A DNA stretch of 64,000 nt from assembly GCF_014873535.1 (NCBI RefSeq), contig NZ_JADBEF010000001.1:372001-436000 (forward strand). The letters run 5' to 3'. The translations under genes were made by a program, and so were the position numbers. The stretch comes from Nonomuraea africana (GTDB lineage: Bacteria > Actinomycetota > Actinomycetes > Streptosporangiales > Streptosporangiaceae). Under the pieces are notes generated by a model, which was given only the letters and a program-made list of their open reading frames with translations, did not search any database and had not been told where the DNA came from. Positions 9,052 through 17,252 of this stretch are shown in pieces; positions within the stretch are counted from its first letter, which is position 1; the number at the start of each line of letters is the position of its first letter.

Positions 9052-9378
9052 ATGGACGACCTTACGGAGATGCTGAAGGGCACGCTTGAGGGCTGCGTGC
9101 TTGAAATCATCGGCAGCGAGGAGACCTACGGGTACGCCATCACGCGTCGGCTGCACGAACTCGGCTTCGCCGACGTCGTCGAGGGGACGGTTTACACCAT
9201 CCTGCTGCGACTGGAGAAGAACGGGCTCGTCCAGGTGACGAAACGACCGTCCGGGCTGGGCCCGCCACGCAAGTTCTATGCGCTCAACGACGCGGGGCGC
9301 GAAGAACTCGCGACGTTCTGGGCGAAATGGGAGTACATCACATCACGGATCGACAAGCTCAAGGAGGGCGGGAGATGA
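9052..9378 (+). CDS. PadR family transcriptional regulator (module A)
   Basis: This 108-aa winged-helix PadR protein shows LKGTLEGCVLEIIG, then TYGYAITRRLHELGFADVVE. EGTVYTILLRLEKNGLV is the recognition helix and start of the wing, and KFYALNDAGREELATFW is the wing and dimerisation helix. PadR proteins repress neighbouring detoxification or transport genes. ATGA overlap with the next DUF1048 gene shows coupling. A paralogue lies 2 kb downstream. Confidence 0.9.
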   Translation: MDDLTEMLKGTLEGCVLEIIGSEETYGYAITRRLHELGFADVVEGTVYTILLRLEKNGLVQVTKRPSGLGPPRKFYALNDAGREELATFWAKWEYITSRIDKLKEGGR

Positions 9379-9731
9379 ACTTCTGGGAGACCATGACAGG
9401 CAGCGATCTCACCAGGGAATGGAAGGCGTTCGAAGCTCGGGCCGAGGCATTGCCGGCCGACTACCGGGCGGCGTGGGAAGAGATCAAGGGTCATCTTTTT
9501 CCCTACGCGGACTTCACAGGTCGAAACCTGATGCCGATTCTCGACGGTGCTCTGGGGCTGCTCGAAGAGACAGCGGCCGATGGGCAGAGCATTCACGAGG
9601 TGCTGGGTGACGACATCGAGGGCTTCTGCGCGGCGCTGGCCGGCGGAGAAGGGGCTCGGAGCTATCGCGACCGGTGGCGCGAGCAGTTGAACAGGAACGT
9701 CGCAAGGAAACTGGGCCGGCTAGGAGGCTGA
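9375..9731 (+). CDS. DUF1048 family protein
   Basis: This 118-aa all-helical protein (NFWETMTGSDLTREWKAFEA, then ALPADYRAAWEEIKGHLF and DDIEGFCAALAG) matches the DUF1048 proteins habitually found beside PadR regulators. The start overlaps the PadR stop. The function is unknown; a regulatory partner of PadR is the obvious guess. It has no membrane segment. Confidence 0.8.
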   Translation: MNFWETMTGSDLTREWKAFEARAEALPADYRAAWEEIKGHLFPYADFTGRNLMPILDGALGLLEETAADGQSIHEVLGDDIEGFCAALAGGEGARSYRDRWREQLNRNVARKLGRLGG

Positions 9732-9732
9732 C

Positions 9733-10059
9733 GTGGGCATCCAAGACATCATCGAGGGCAAGAAGCAGTGGCGGGCGCACATGGCGCGGGTCAAGGCGCT
9801 CCCGCCGGACTATCAGATCGTCTACAAGGAGATTCAGAGGTACCTCTTCAAGGTTGGACCGATCGACTTGCCTGACGGGCCCCTCCTCTCAGGGATCATC
9901 GATTTCTTCGAGGAGGGCGTCGCGGCCAACAGGGGAGTCCTGGAACTCATCGGCAACGACGTCGCTGCCTTCTGCGACGACCTGATCAAGGACTCGCGCA
10001 CCTACGCGGACATCTATCAGGAGTCCATCAGCGGGAAACCCGGCACGGCCGAGAAGTAA
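9733..10059 (+). CDS. DUF1048 family protein, second copy
   Basis: This 108-aa GTG-start protein is separated from the preceding gene by only a base or two. KQWRAHMARVKALPPDYQIV, YKEIQRYLFKVG and GNDVAAFCDDLIKD align with the neighbour, indicating tandem duplication. It is part of the PadR module A operon. The family function is unknown. Confidence 0.8.
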   Translation: MGIQDIIEGKKQWRAHMARVKALPPDYQIVYKEIQRYLFKVGPIDLPDGPLLSGIIDFFEEGVAANRGVLELIGNDVAAFCDDLIKDSRTYADIYQESISGKPGTAEK

Positions 10060-10091
10060 CACCCGTCGACCGGTGCTGGCGGAGTTCTTCG

Positions 10092-10502
10092 ATGGGTGAG
10101 CCGAAGGAGAACATCGGGCCCCTGACCGTCGACAGCCTGCTTGCCGCTGCGCGCGCCGAGTTGCGCCGGTTGTCTCCCGCCGAAGCCGCCGTCGCGATCG
10201 CCCGCGGCGCTCGGCTGGTGGACACCCGCCCGCACTTCCAGCGGGCGGCCGACGGTGAGATCCCGGGCGCGATCGTCATCGAACGCAACCATCTGAAATG
10301 GCGTCTCGACCCTGCCAGCCTAGCCCGCATCCCCGAGGCGACCTGCCACGACGCCGGCATCACCTGGGACGAGCTCGCGCCGGTGCTGCGGATCGGCGAC
10401 CGCCGCGCCGCCCAGCGCCGCCACGCCCGCCTGCTGCAGGCCGCCCGCGACCGCCAGGCCCTCGACGCCGGCGAGGACCACTTGCGTGTCTTCTGCGAGT
10501 AG
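10092..10502 (+). CDS. Rhodanese-like N-half fused to an HTH-like tail
   Basis: In this 136-aa protein, residues 25-75 (LSPAEAAVAIARGARLVDTR, PHFQRAADGEIPGAIVIER) are the first half of a rhodanese domain. The part that would hold the catalytic Cys loop is absent. Instead the frame runs into TWDELAPVLRIGDRRAAQRR, which resembles the HTH of actinobacterial HSP18-type regulators (W..L...LG...RQAA.RR). I read this as an in-frame fusion of two fragments; sulfur transfer is not expected. Confidence 0.45.
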   Translation: MGEPKENIGPLTVDSLLAAARAELRRLSPAEAAVAIARGARLVDTRPHFQRAADGEIPGAIVIERNHLKWRLDPASLARIPEATCHDAGITWDELAPVLRIGDRRAAQRRHARLLQAARDRQALDAGEDHLRVFCE

Positions 10503-10945
10503 GCGCCGTCCCCTTGGACGGGCCACCGGGAGGGTGCTGGAACACCCCCTCCGAGGCCGCGCCCGCTACAGCAGAGCACGGCGAACGGAACCCCGATCCG
10601 CGAAGACGTCGGGGAGGATCCTGTGGACGCCGAACCGCCCCTTGGGAGGCGTGCCAGGCCGGCGGATGTCCCGGCGGTGAGCAGGCTGCTGCGGTGTCGT
10701 GTCGGCGGCCGTGTCAGCACCGCAACGGGCCGGTATCAGCGCTTTCGGTGATGGTGGATGCCATGAACAGTTCAGCGATTGCGCACTCGTGGTCGCGGGC
10801 GCTCCCGCCTCGTCCGCGACGATCGAACTCTCCATTGAGCCGACGGAGCCCGTCTTCGCCTAAGGAATGACGGACTCGCTCACGAACAGCGATCAGGCCG
10901 CCCGCGCCCACACGCTCAAGCTTCCGCTTTACACCTCAGCTATTC
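10503..10945. other. Gene-free stretch with one hairpin
   Basis: No coding frame with family motifs is visible. The only clear element is the hairpin at 10529-10552. Confidence 0.5.
10529..10552 (+). terminator. Possible terminator hairpin
   Basis: GGAGGGTG, a six-base loop, then CACCCCCTCC, about 30 bases after the stop of the rhodanese-like gene. There is no U-tract, as is common for actinobacterial terminators. Confidence 0.35.
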
Positions 10946-11000
10946 GGTGTTGCTAAGTACAAGTAGTCAGTGTTACTTTGTACTGGTAGTCAGCAACACC
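10946..11000 (+). promoter_or_regulatory. Nested dyads before PadR module B
   Basis: There are two nested perfect inverted repeats. GGTGTTGCT (10946-10954) pairs with AGCAACACC (10992-11000), and inside it AGTACAA (10956-10962) pairs with TTGTACT (10978-10984). The inner part includes the 19-mer shared with module A. This is probably a PadR operator overlapping the promoter; AAAGGAGG follows before the ATG at 11024. Confidence 0.65.
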
Positions 11001-11023
11001 AAGTAGCTGAAAGGAGGCGTCCC

Positions 11024-11353
11024 ATGGGCAAGCTCGTGACGGAGATGCTCAAGGGAACGCTGGAGGGCATCGTCCTGGCGATCCTGTCCAGCCGGCCCGC
11101 GTACGGCTACGAGATCACGGCGCAGCTACGGAATCAGGGCTTCTCCGACATCGCCGAGGGCACCATCTACGCGCTGCTGGTCAGGATTGAGCAGCGCGGC
11201 CTGGTCGACGTGGAGAAGGTCCTGTCGGAGAAGGGGCCGCCGCGCAAGGTGTACTCCCTCAACGACCAGGGACGGGAGTACCTCGAAGAGTTCTGGCGAA
11301 CCTGGAGCTTCCTGGCCGACCGGCTCGAACAGCTCCGCGAGGGAGGCAAGTAG
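11024..11353 (+). CDS. PadR family transcriptional regulator (module B)
   Basis: This 109-aa protein is closely related to the PadR at 9052. It shares MLKGTLEGIVLAIL, YGYEITAQLRNQGFSDIAEG, TIYALLVRIEQRGLVDVEK and RKVYSLNDQGREYLEEFW. The strong Shine-Dalgarno AAAGGAGG precedes ATG 11024; an upstream in-frame start would lie inside the operator. It heads an operon with DUF1048 and a drug-type ABC exporter, so it probably senses the exported compound. Confidence 0.9.
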   Translation: MGKLVTEMLKGTLEGIVLAILSSRPAYGYEITAQLRNQGFSDIAEGTIYALLVRIEQRGLVDVEKVLSEKGPPRKVYSLNDQGREYLEEFWRTWSFLADRLEQLREGGK

Positions 11354-11355
11354 AC

Positions 11356-11769
11356 ATGACTACAGGATCGAACGAGCCGAAGAGCCGCTACCTGCAGTAC
11401 CTGGAGATCGTCACCGGATCGCTGGAGGAGAAGAAGCGCTACCGGCAGTACAAGGCACGCATCAAGCAGCTGCCCGAGAACTACCGCATCGCGGTCCAAG
11501 CCTTGGAGCGCTACCTGATGCACTTCGGGCCGGCCGACGGCGCCGACGCGATGGCGATGTACGAGGACCTCGCCGACCTGTTCGAGCAGAGCGCGGCCGA
11601 CGCCACCCCGATCCGCGATCTCTTCGGTGACGACCCCATCGAGTTCGTCGAGACGTTCATGGCCAACTACCCCCTCGGCCAGTACCGGGCCCGCGAACGC
11701 AACCGCTTCACCAGCGCCATCGCCCGCGCCGCCGGCGACACCACCCCACCACAAGACAGGACAGAGTGA
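11356..11769 (+). CDS. DUF1048 family protein (module B)
   Basis: This 137-aa helical protein begins two bases after the PadR stop. ARIKQLPENYRIAVQALERY and LFGDDPIEFVETFMANY place it with the two DUF1048 proteins of module A. Its TGA overlaps the ATG of the ABC ATPase. The constant PadR-DUF1048 pairing in both modules argues for a joint regulatory role. Confidence 0.8.
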   Translation: MTTGSNEPKSRYLQYLEIVTGSLEEKKRYRQYKARIKQLPENYRIAVQALERYLMHFGPADGADAMAMYEDLADLFEQSAADATPIRDLFGDDPIEFVETFMANYPLGQYRARERNRFTSAIARAAGDTTPPQDRTE

Positions 11770-12533
11770 TGACGACACAGCAAGCCCCGGCGATCCAGGT
11801 GCACGGCCTGGAGAAGTCGTACAAGGAGCTGCAGGTGCTGCGCGGCGTGGACTTCGACGTGGCGCGGGGCAGCATCTTCGCCCTGCTCGGCTCCAACGGG
11901 GCGGGCAAGACCACGATCGTGAGAATCCTGTCCACGCTGCTCAAGGCCGACGCGGGCACAGCCCGCGTCAACGGCTTCGACGTCGCCACGCAACCGGCGG
12001 ACGTGCGGGAGTCGATCAGCCTCACCGGACAGTTCGCCGCCGTCGACGAGATCCTCACCGGGCGGGAGAACCTGGTGCTGGTCGCCCGGCTGCGGCACCT
12101 CAAGAACCCGGGCAAGATCGCCGATGACCTGCTCGCCCGTTTCTCGCTGACCGACGCGGGCGCGCGCAAGGTATCGACGTATTCGGGTGGCATGCGCCGC
12201 CGCCTCGACATCGCCATGAGCCTCATCGGCGATCCGCCGGTCATCTTCCTCGACGAGCCGACGACCGGGCTCGACCCCCAGGCACGCATCGAGGTGTGGC
12301 AGGCCGTCAGGGAACTCGCCGGCCAGGGCACGACGGTGCTGCTCACCACGCAGTATCTGGACGAGGCCGAACAGCTCGCCGACCGGATCGCGATCCTCCA
12401 CCAGGGCCGGATCATCGTCAACGGCACCTTGGCCGAGCTCAAGCAGCTGCTGCCACCCGCCAAGGTCGAATACGTCGAGAAGCAGCCGACCCTCGAGGAC
12501 GTCTTCCTCACCCTCGTCGGCACGAAGGCATAA
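11769..12533 (+). CDS. ABC exporter ATP-binding protein (DrrA-like)
   Basis: This 254-aa nucleotide-binding domain has Walker A LLGSNGAGKTTIV, Q-loop LTGQFAAVDEILTG, signature YSGGMRRRLDIAM, Walker B VIFLDEPTTGLDP and switch TTQYLDEAEQLADR. The Q-loop sequence LTGQ(F/Y)AAVDE and the QYLDEAEQLAD segment are characteristic of daunorubicin-resistance DrrA. It is shorter than DrrA (about 320 aa), mainly by a reduced C-terminal domain. It is coupled to DUF1048 upstream and 27 bases from its permease. It powers efflux of an unknown drug or metabolite. Confidence 0.9.
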   Translation: MTTQQAPAIQVHGLEKSYKELQVLRGVDFDVARGSIFALLGSNGAGKTTIVRILSTLLKADAGTARVNGFDVATQPADVRESISLTGQFAAVDEILTGRENLVLVARLRHLKNPGKIADDLLARFSLTDAGARKVSTYSGGMRRRLDIAMSLIGDPPVIFLDEPTTGLDPQARIEVWQAVRELAGQGTTVLLTTQYLDEAEQLADRIAILHQGRIIVNGTLAELKQLLPPAKVEYVEKQPTLEDVFLTLVGTKA

Positions 12534-12560
12534 CAAACTACGAAGGCATAAGGAACAACG

Positions 12561-13322
12561 ATGAGCAAGCATTTCTTCGGCGACACCGCCGTCCTGCTGG
12601 GACGGTCCCTGCGCCACATCACGCGCAGCGTGGACACCATCATCACGACCACGATCATGCCGATCGCCATGCTGCTGCTGTTCGTCTACGTGTTCGGCGG
12701 CGCGATCAACACAGGGTCGGAGTCGTATGTGAACTACCTGCTGCCCGGCATCCTGCTCATCACGGTTGCTTCGGGCATCGCCTACACGGCATTCCGGCTC
12801 TTCCTGGATATGAAGGGCGGCATCTTCGAGCGCTTCCAGTCCATGCCGATCGCGCGGTCGTCCGTGCTGTGGGCGCACGTGCTGACCTCGCTGATCGCCA
12901 ATCTGATCTCGCTCGTCGTCGTCGTGCTCGTCGCCCTGCTCATGGGCTTCCGCTCGGGGGCGGGAGTGCCGGCGTGGCTGTCGGTGGCGGGCATCCTGAT
13001 CCTGTTCACCCTGGCGTTGACGTGGATCGCCGTCATCCCCGGCCTGTCCGCCAAGACCATGGAAGGCGCGAGCGCGTTCTCCTACCCGCTCATCTTCCTG
13101 CCGTTCCTCAGCTCGGCCTTCGTGCCCACCGCCACCATGCCCGGCCCGGTGCGCTTCTTCGCCGAGCACCAGCCGGTGACCTCCATCGTCAACGCCCTCC
13201 GAGACCTGTTCACCCAGCAGCCGGTCGGCACCGACATCTGGATCGCCCTCGCCTGGTGTGTCGGCATCCTCGTCGTCGCGTACGTCTTCGCCATGAGGAC
13301 CTACCGCCGCAAGATCTCCTAG
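12561..13322 (+). CDS. ABC-2 type permease (DrrB-like)
   Basis: This 253-aa integral membrane protein has about six hydrophobic segments, an N-terminal FFGDTAVLLGRSLRHITRS and TIIMPIAMLLLFVYVFGGAI. The conserved ABC-2 segment MKGGIFERFQSMPIARSSV is followed by SAFVPTATMPGPVRFFAEHQ and P-V/T-----ALR near the end. It is the membrane partner of the DrrA-like ATPase. Confidence 0.9.
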   Translation: MSKHFFGDTAVLLGRSLRHITRSVDTIITTTIMPIAMLLLFVYVFGGAINTGSESYVNYLLPGILLITVASGIAYTAFRLFLDMKGGIFERFQSMPIARSSVLWAHVLTSLIANLISLVVVVLVALLMGFRSGAGVPAWLSVAGILILFTLALTWIAVIPGLSAKTMEGASAFSYPLIFLPFLSSAFVPTATMPGPVRFFAEHQPVTSIVNALRDLFTQQPVGTDIWIALAWCVGILVVAYVFAMRTYRRKIS

Positions 13323-13357
13323 GTCGGCCGCGTGCCTGCACATCGAAAGGAAAGGTC

Positions 13358-14566
13358 ATGAACGATTTTGTCCACACCCTCACGGCGATGCCGACGGCGC
13401 GTCAGTCCGGCTGCCCCTTCGACCCGCCCAAGGAGCTGATCGAGACCCGCGAGCACGGCCCGATCAGCCGCTTCCCCTTCCCCAGCGGTCACCAGGGCTG
13501 GCTGGTCACCGGCTACGACCTGGTCCGGGAGGTCCTGGCCGACTCGCGGTTCAGCTCCCGCAAGGAGCTGATGCTCCAGCACCCGCTGATCGACTACGGC
13601 GACATCGAGGTCCCGCCGGCGCCACCCGGCGAGTTCCTACTGATGGACGAGCCGCAGCACAGCCGCTACCGCAAACCCCTGGTGGGCAAGTTCACCGTCC
13701 GGCGGATGCGGCTGCTGACCGAGCGCGTCGAGCAGGTCACCGCCGAGCACCTGGACGCCATGGAGAAGGCCGGCCCGACGGCCGACCTGGTGACCGCCTT
13801 CGCCAAGCCCATCCCCGCCATCGTGATCTGCGAGCTGCTGGGCGTGCCGTACGAGGACCGGGGCCGCTTCCAGGAGAACATCGACAAGTTCCTCGGCGGA
13901 GAAGTTGGCGACGAGGAACTGTTCGCGGCCTACCGGGCGACCCAGGAGTACCTCGCCGAGCTGGTGGCCGCTAAGCGCGCCAACCCCACCGACGACGTGC
14001 TCAGCGACCTGCTCGACAGCGACCTGACCGATGAGGAGCTGCAGGGCATGGCCCTGATCCTGCTGTCGGCCGGGTTCGACACCACCGCCAACATGCTGGC
14101 GCTGGGCACCTTCGCCCTCCTGCAGAACCCGGAGCAGCTGACCGCGCTGCGCGCCGACCCCACGCTGGCCGACCAGGCGGTGGAGGAGCTGCTGCGCTAT
14201 CTGAGCATCGCCAAGCAGTTCCACCGGGTCGCGCTGGAGGACGTCGAGCTGGGCGGCCAGACCATCGAGGCCGGCACGACGGTCATCCTGTCCCTCAACA
14301 CCGCCAACCGCGACCCCGAACGCTTCCCCGACCCCCACAGGCTCGACCTGCGCAGGCAGGACGGCGGCCACCTGGCCTTCGGCCACGGCATCCACCAGTG
14401 CCTGGGCCAGCAGCTCGCCCGTGTCGAGATGCGGGTCGCCTTCCCCGCGCTGTTCAACCGCTTCCCCACGCTGCGCCTCGCCGTACCCGCCGAGGAGGTC
14501 AGCCTGCGTCCGGGGACCGCGGACATCTACGGGGTGACGAGCCTCCCGGTCACGTGGGACGCGTGA
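13358..14566 (+). CDS. Cytochrome P450
   Basis: This 402-aa soluble bacterial P450 has the I-helix AGFDTTAN, in which the usual acid-alcohol pair appears as D-T. The K-helix ExxR is EELLR, and the meander NRDPERFPDPHRLDLRR precedes the heme loop FGHGIHQCLGQQLAR with axial Cys348. It resembles the CYP105/107-like actinobacterial enzymes that hydroxylate secondary metabolites or xenobiotics. It is 35 bases after the exporter, with its own Shine-Dalgarno AAAGGAAAGG, so it is probably cotranscribed. No ferredoxin gene is adjacent. Confidence 0.9.
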   Translation: MNDFVHTLTAMPTARQSGCPFDPPKELIETREHGPISRFPFPSGHQGWLVTGYDLVREVLADSRFSSRKELMLQHPLIDYGDIEVPPAPPGEFLLMDEPQHSRYRKPLVGKFTVRRMRLLTERVEQVTAEHLDAMEKAGPTADLVTAFAKPIPAIVICELLGVPYEDRGRFQENIDKFLGGEVGDEELFAAYRATQEYLAELVAAKRANPTDDVLSDLLDSDLTDEELQGMALILLSAGFDTTANMLALGTFALLQNPEQLTALRADPTLADQAVEELLRYLSIAKQFHRVALEDVELGGQTIEAGTTVILSLNTANRDPERFPDPHRLDLRRQDGGHLAFGHGIHQCLGQQLARVEMRVAFPALFNRFPTLRLAVPAEEVSLRPGTADIYGVTSLPVTWDA

Positions 14567-14813
14567 CCACTGACCCGGCCGCCACCGCTGTGGCTATTCG
14601 CCTGTGTGGCGATCGCGTCCGCGCTGCCCGTATTCCGGTGGCACCCGGACGAGGGCAGCTCAGTCACCGAAACCGCAAAGCCGGACGCTTCACCGCCTTT
14701 GCATCACGCGCGCTGCTGACCAGCACCTGTCCCATCCCGCACTGCCCACAGGTCGGATGTCCACTGCGGATTCACCGCGGCTCACGTGAACCTCGTATCT
14801 CAGGAATCACAGC

Positions 14814-15302
14814 ATGGCAGACACGACAAGCGGTACACCCGAACAGGGACACGTCGGGCGCCGCACCGTGTTAAAGGGCGTGCTGGGCGCCGGCACGCTC
14901 GCCGGCGCACACGCCGGCCTCGCCAACGCCTCCGCGAGCGGTGACGGTGGTGACGATGTCGAGCACGGTGTGGAGCACGGCTGGGGAAAGGTCGCCGACG
15001 CGTTCCGCAAGAACTTCAGAAACCCCGGCGAGGTCGGCGCGGCGTGCAGTGTCTACGTGGGCGGCCGCCCGGTCGTCAACCTGTGGGGCGGCCTCGCCGA
15101 TCGCGACGCGAACCGACCGTGGCGCAAGAACACCATCGTCCAGGTCGCATCCACGACGAAAGGCGCAACCGCGATCTGTGCCCATATGCTGGCACAGCGC
15201 GGTGAGCTGGATCTGGACGCCCCGGTGGCCCAGTACTGGCCGGAGTTCGGCGCTGCCGGCAAGGACCAGATCCCGGTGCGCTGGTTGCTGTCACACCAGG
15301 CC
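14814..15302 (+). pseudogene. Tat-exported class C beta-lactamase-like hydrolase, truncated
   Basis: The start MADTTSG... is followed by a twin-arginine signal (GRRTVLKGVLGAGTLAGAHA). The mature part shows VGAACSVYVGGRPVVNLWGG and VQVASTTKGATAICAHML with the SxxK nucleophile motif STTK. It continues to LDAPVAQYWPEFGAAGK and VRWLLSHQA, where the family should continue with AGLP-type sequence. It is cut there by an inverted IS5-type transposase fragment, so the Tyr and KTG motifs are missing. Confidence 0.8.
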
Positions 15303-15505
15303 CCTTCCAGGCTTTCAGGGTCGCCGCGGCGCGTTCTCCGATCGCTCGGATGCGGGCGTGGGCGCGGTTGACGGATTTTTGGTTGCATGACAGGCGTGGA
15401 CGGTACCGGTGGCGCTTGAACGGGGTGCGGATCACACCTCCTGCGCCCTGGTAGCCCCGGTCGGCGAAGGTCGGTACGGCGGCGCGGGTGAGTGCGTCGA
15501 TCAGG
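15300..15505 (-). pseudogene. IS5-type DDE transposase C-terminal fragment
   Basis: Across frames, the minus strand reads GLIDALTRAAVPTFADRGYQ, GAGGVIRTPFKRHRYRPRL and SVNRAHARIRAIGERAAATL. This is the DRGYxG and last catalytic-Glu region of IS5-group DDE transposases. It is bounded by the broken beta-lactamase on one side and by an IS end (TGTGGGTGCC at 15509) on the other. Confidence 0.6.
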
Positions 15506-15508
15506 CCG

Positions 15509-16419
15509 TGTGGGTGCCGAGAACTGCGTCACGTGCTCTGACCTGGCATGCCTCCCTGGGACAGCGGCGGTATACGAGGTGCTGTCGACTCCCGTCCGGC
15601 ATGCTTGATCGTCGTGGCCTTCCGTCTGCTCTATCTGATCTTCGTCCGGCTGTGTGGCTGGCTCGTTCTGCTCGGCAGATCTGCTGCAGCTAAGGATGTC
15701 GAGATCTTGGTGTTACGCCATCAGGTGGCTGTCCTTGAGCGGCAGGTGCAGCGGCCTCGGCTGTCGTGGGCGGACCGGGCGATCCTGTCGGCCTTGACGA
15801 GGGCGCTGCCGAGGGGGCGACGTAGCCGGCTGCGGTTGATCGTCTCCCCGCGCACGCTCCTGCGCTGGCACGCCGATCTGGTCAAGCGCCGCTGGACGTT
15901 TCCGCGCCGCCGCCCAGGCAGGCCGCGAACGGGTATGACCCTCCAGCGGCTGGTGGTGCGATGGGCTCGGGAGAACGTGGCCTGGGGATATCGGCGCATT
16001 CACGGTGAACTGGTCGTCCTGGGCTACGTGGTCGCCCCATCGACAGTGTGGGCGATCCTCAAGGCCGCGGGGATGGAGCCGTCTCCGAAGCGTGCGGGGC
16101 CGACATGGCGCGAGTTCCTTGCCGCCCAGGCCAAGACGATTCTGGCCGTGGACCTCTTCCACGTTGACACCATATTCCTGCGCCGCTTATACGTGCTGTT
16201 CTTCATCGAGCACGGCACTCGCCGGGTGCATCTGGTCGGCGTGACGGCGAATCCGACCGGTGCGTGGGTCGTGCAGCAGGCCCGCAACCTGCTCATGGAT
16301 CTCCAGGAAAGCGCCGGTGGTGCGCGGTTTCTGATCCGGGATCGGGACGCGAAGTTCACCGGGTTGTTCGATGCGGTGTTCGCCTCGATCGGGGTGAAGG
16401 TCATCATGACGCCGGTGTG
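15509..16419 (+). mobile_element. Insertion sequence copy 2, right part missing
   Basis: The left end, TGTGGGTGCCGAGAAC at 15509, is related to that of copy 1. The element ends abruptly inside the transposase at about 16417, where MFS transporter sequence begins. No right inverted repeat is present, so it is a deletion derivative. Confidence 0.7.
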
Positions 16420-16420
16420 A
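15614..16420 (+). pseudogene. Integrase-core transposase, C-terminally truncated
   Basis: The frame begins at a GTG (VAFRLLYLIFVRLCGWLVLL) and is intact through KDVEILVLRHQVAVLERQV, WGYRRIHGELVVLGYVVAPS, AVDLFHVDTIFLRRLYVLFF and RFLIRDRDAKFTGLFDAVFA. It ends KVIMTPV followed by a chance TGA. The related copy at 46020 continues there with RAPRANAIAERWIG, so the catalytic Glu and C-terminus are missing. Copy 1's premature TGA corresponds to Arg in FVRLCGW here. Confidence 0.75.
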
Positions 16421-16655
16421 TCGCGGCCGCGCAACTGCTGATGGTGATGGACGGCACCATCGTGACCGTGGGCCTGCCCGTCATCGGAACCGGGCTCGGC
16501 ATCGCCGAGGTCGACCTGGACTGGGTGCTCACCGCCTACGCCCTGGCCTTCGGCGGCCTGCTGCTGGCCGGCGGCCGCGCCGGCGACGTGTTCGGCCGCC
16601 GTAGGATGTTCCGCGCCGGACTGGTCGTCTTCCTGGCCGCCTCCCTGCCCGGATC
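16417..16655 (+). pseudogene. MFS (DHA2/EmrB-type) transporter N-terminal fragment
   Basis: The translation AAAQLLMVMDGTIVTVGLPV, GLGIAEVDLDWVLTAYALAF and GGRAGDVFGRRRMFRAGLVV covers TM1 to TM3, with the motif A loop GRAGDxFGRRR. MDxTIV in TM1 is typical of 14-TM drug:H+ antiporters. Both ends are cut: upstream by the truncated IS, downstream (after VFLAASL) by an inverted Tn3 transposase fragment. Confidence 0.7.
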
Positions 16656-16979
16656 TCCCAAGCGTGCTCGTACACCGTCTGTTGCCGCCGGGCATAGTCG
16701 GCGAAGTGCGCCGGATCCATGGCGAGCTGCTCGGCCATGAACGCGACCGCGCCCGGCGGAAACGGCCAGCGGATCATTGGTCAGGAACACCCCGAGCATC
16801 CGCACCGTGCCCCATTGCACGGCCCAGCCGAGCTTGGTCGCCGGGCGTCGCTTGGACGCCAGCGCGTCCAACGCGCTGCGGTCCAGCTGGAAGAACTGCT
16901 CCAGCTCCGCGGCCGAGGGTTCCCCAGGGAAGCGGCCATAGCGGGCGATCTGCTCATCAGAGAGAAATTCGAAAGGCAT
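16650..16979 (-). pseudogene. Tn3-family transposase N-terminal fragment
   Basis: On the minus strand it starts MPFEFLSDEQIARYGRFPGE and continues LEQFFQLDRSALDALASKR and TKLGWAVQWGTVRMLGVFL, the DUF4158 N-terminal domain of Tn3-family TnpA. A frameshift near 16775 moves the rest, VAFMAEQLAMDPAHFADYAR and QQTVYEHAWEIR, into another frame. The remaining ~800 residues are absent. Confidence 0.7.
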
Positions 16980-17252
16980 GACCCAGGAACGTAGGCCCCG
17001 CAACCAGCCCAAACAGGTGCCGTCACCGAACCGGTACGAAGATCAACCCCCTACCGCTAATTCCTGCACTCAGCCTCCTCGAAGGCCTATCGGGCAGCAA
17101 ACCACGGGAGACGGGGAGCTGCATCTAATGCAGGCCACCCGTCTTGTGGTGCCGCCGAGCGGGACGCGAGCGTGAGCACGTTTCACACAGTTGGCCCCGA
17201 AACTTAGTTGCCAAACGTGGCGCGGGCGGGACGGGTGCGGGAGACTGCCTCG

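Noticed and set aside
11667-13343. 558-aa minus-strand open frame rich in Arg/Asp/His
   Set aside because: Antisense shadow of the exporter ATPase and permease; low-complexity composition and no motif.
13637-14395. 252-aa minus-strand frame
   Set aside because: Antisense shadow of the P450 gene, whose heme and ExxR motifs are unambiguous.
17190-17220. Possible Tn3 terminal repeat upstream of the TnpA fragment
   Set aside because: GGGGCCAACTGTG-like sequence on the minus strand has no partner repeat in the window, so it cannot be called an end.
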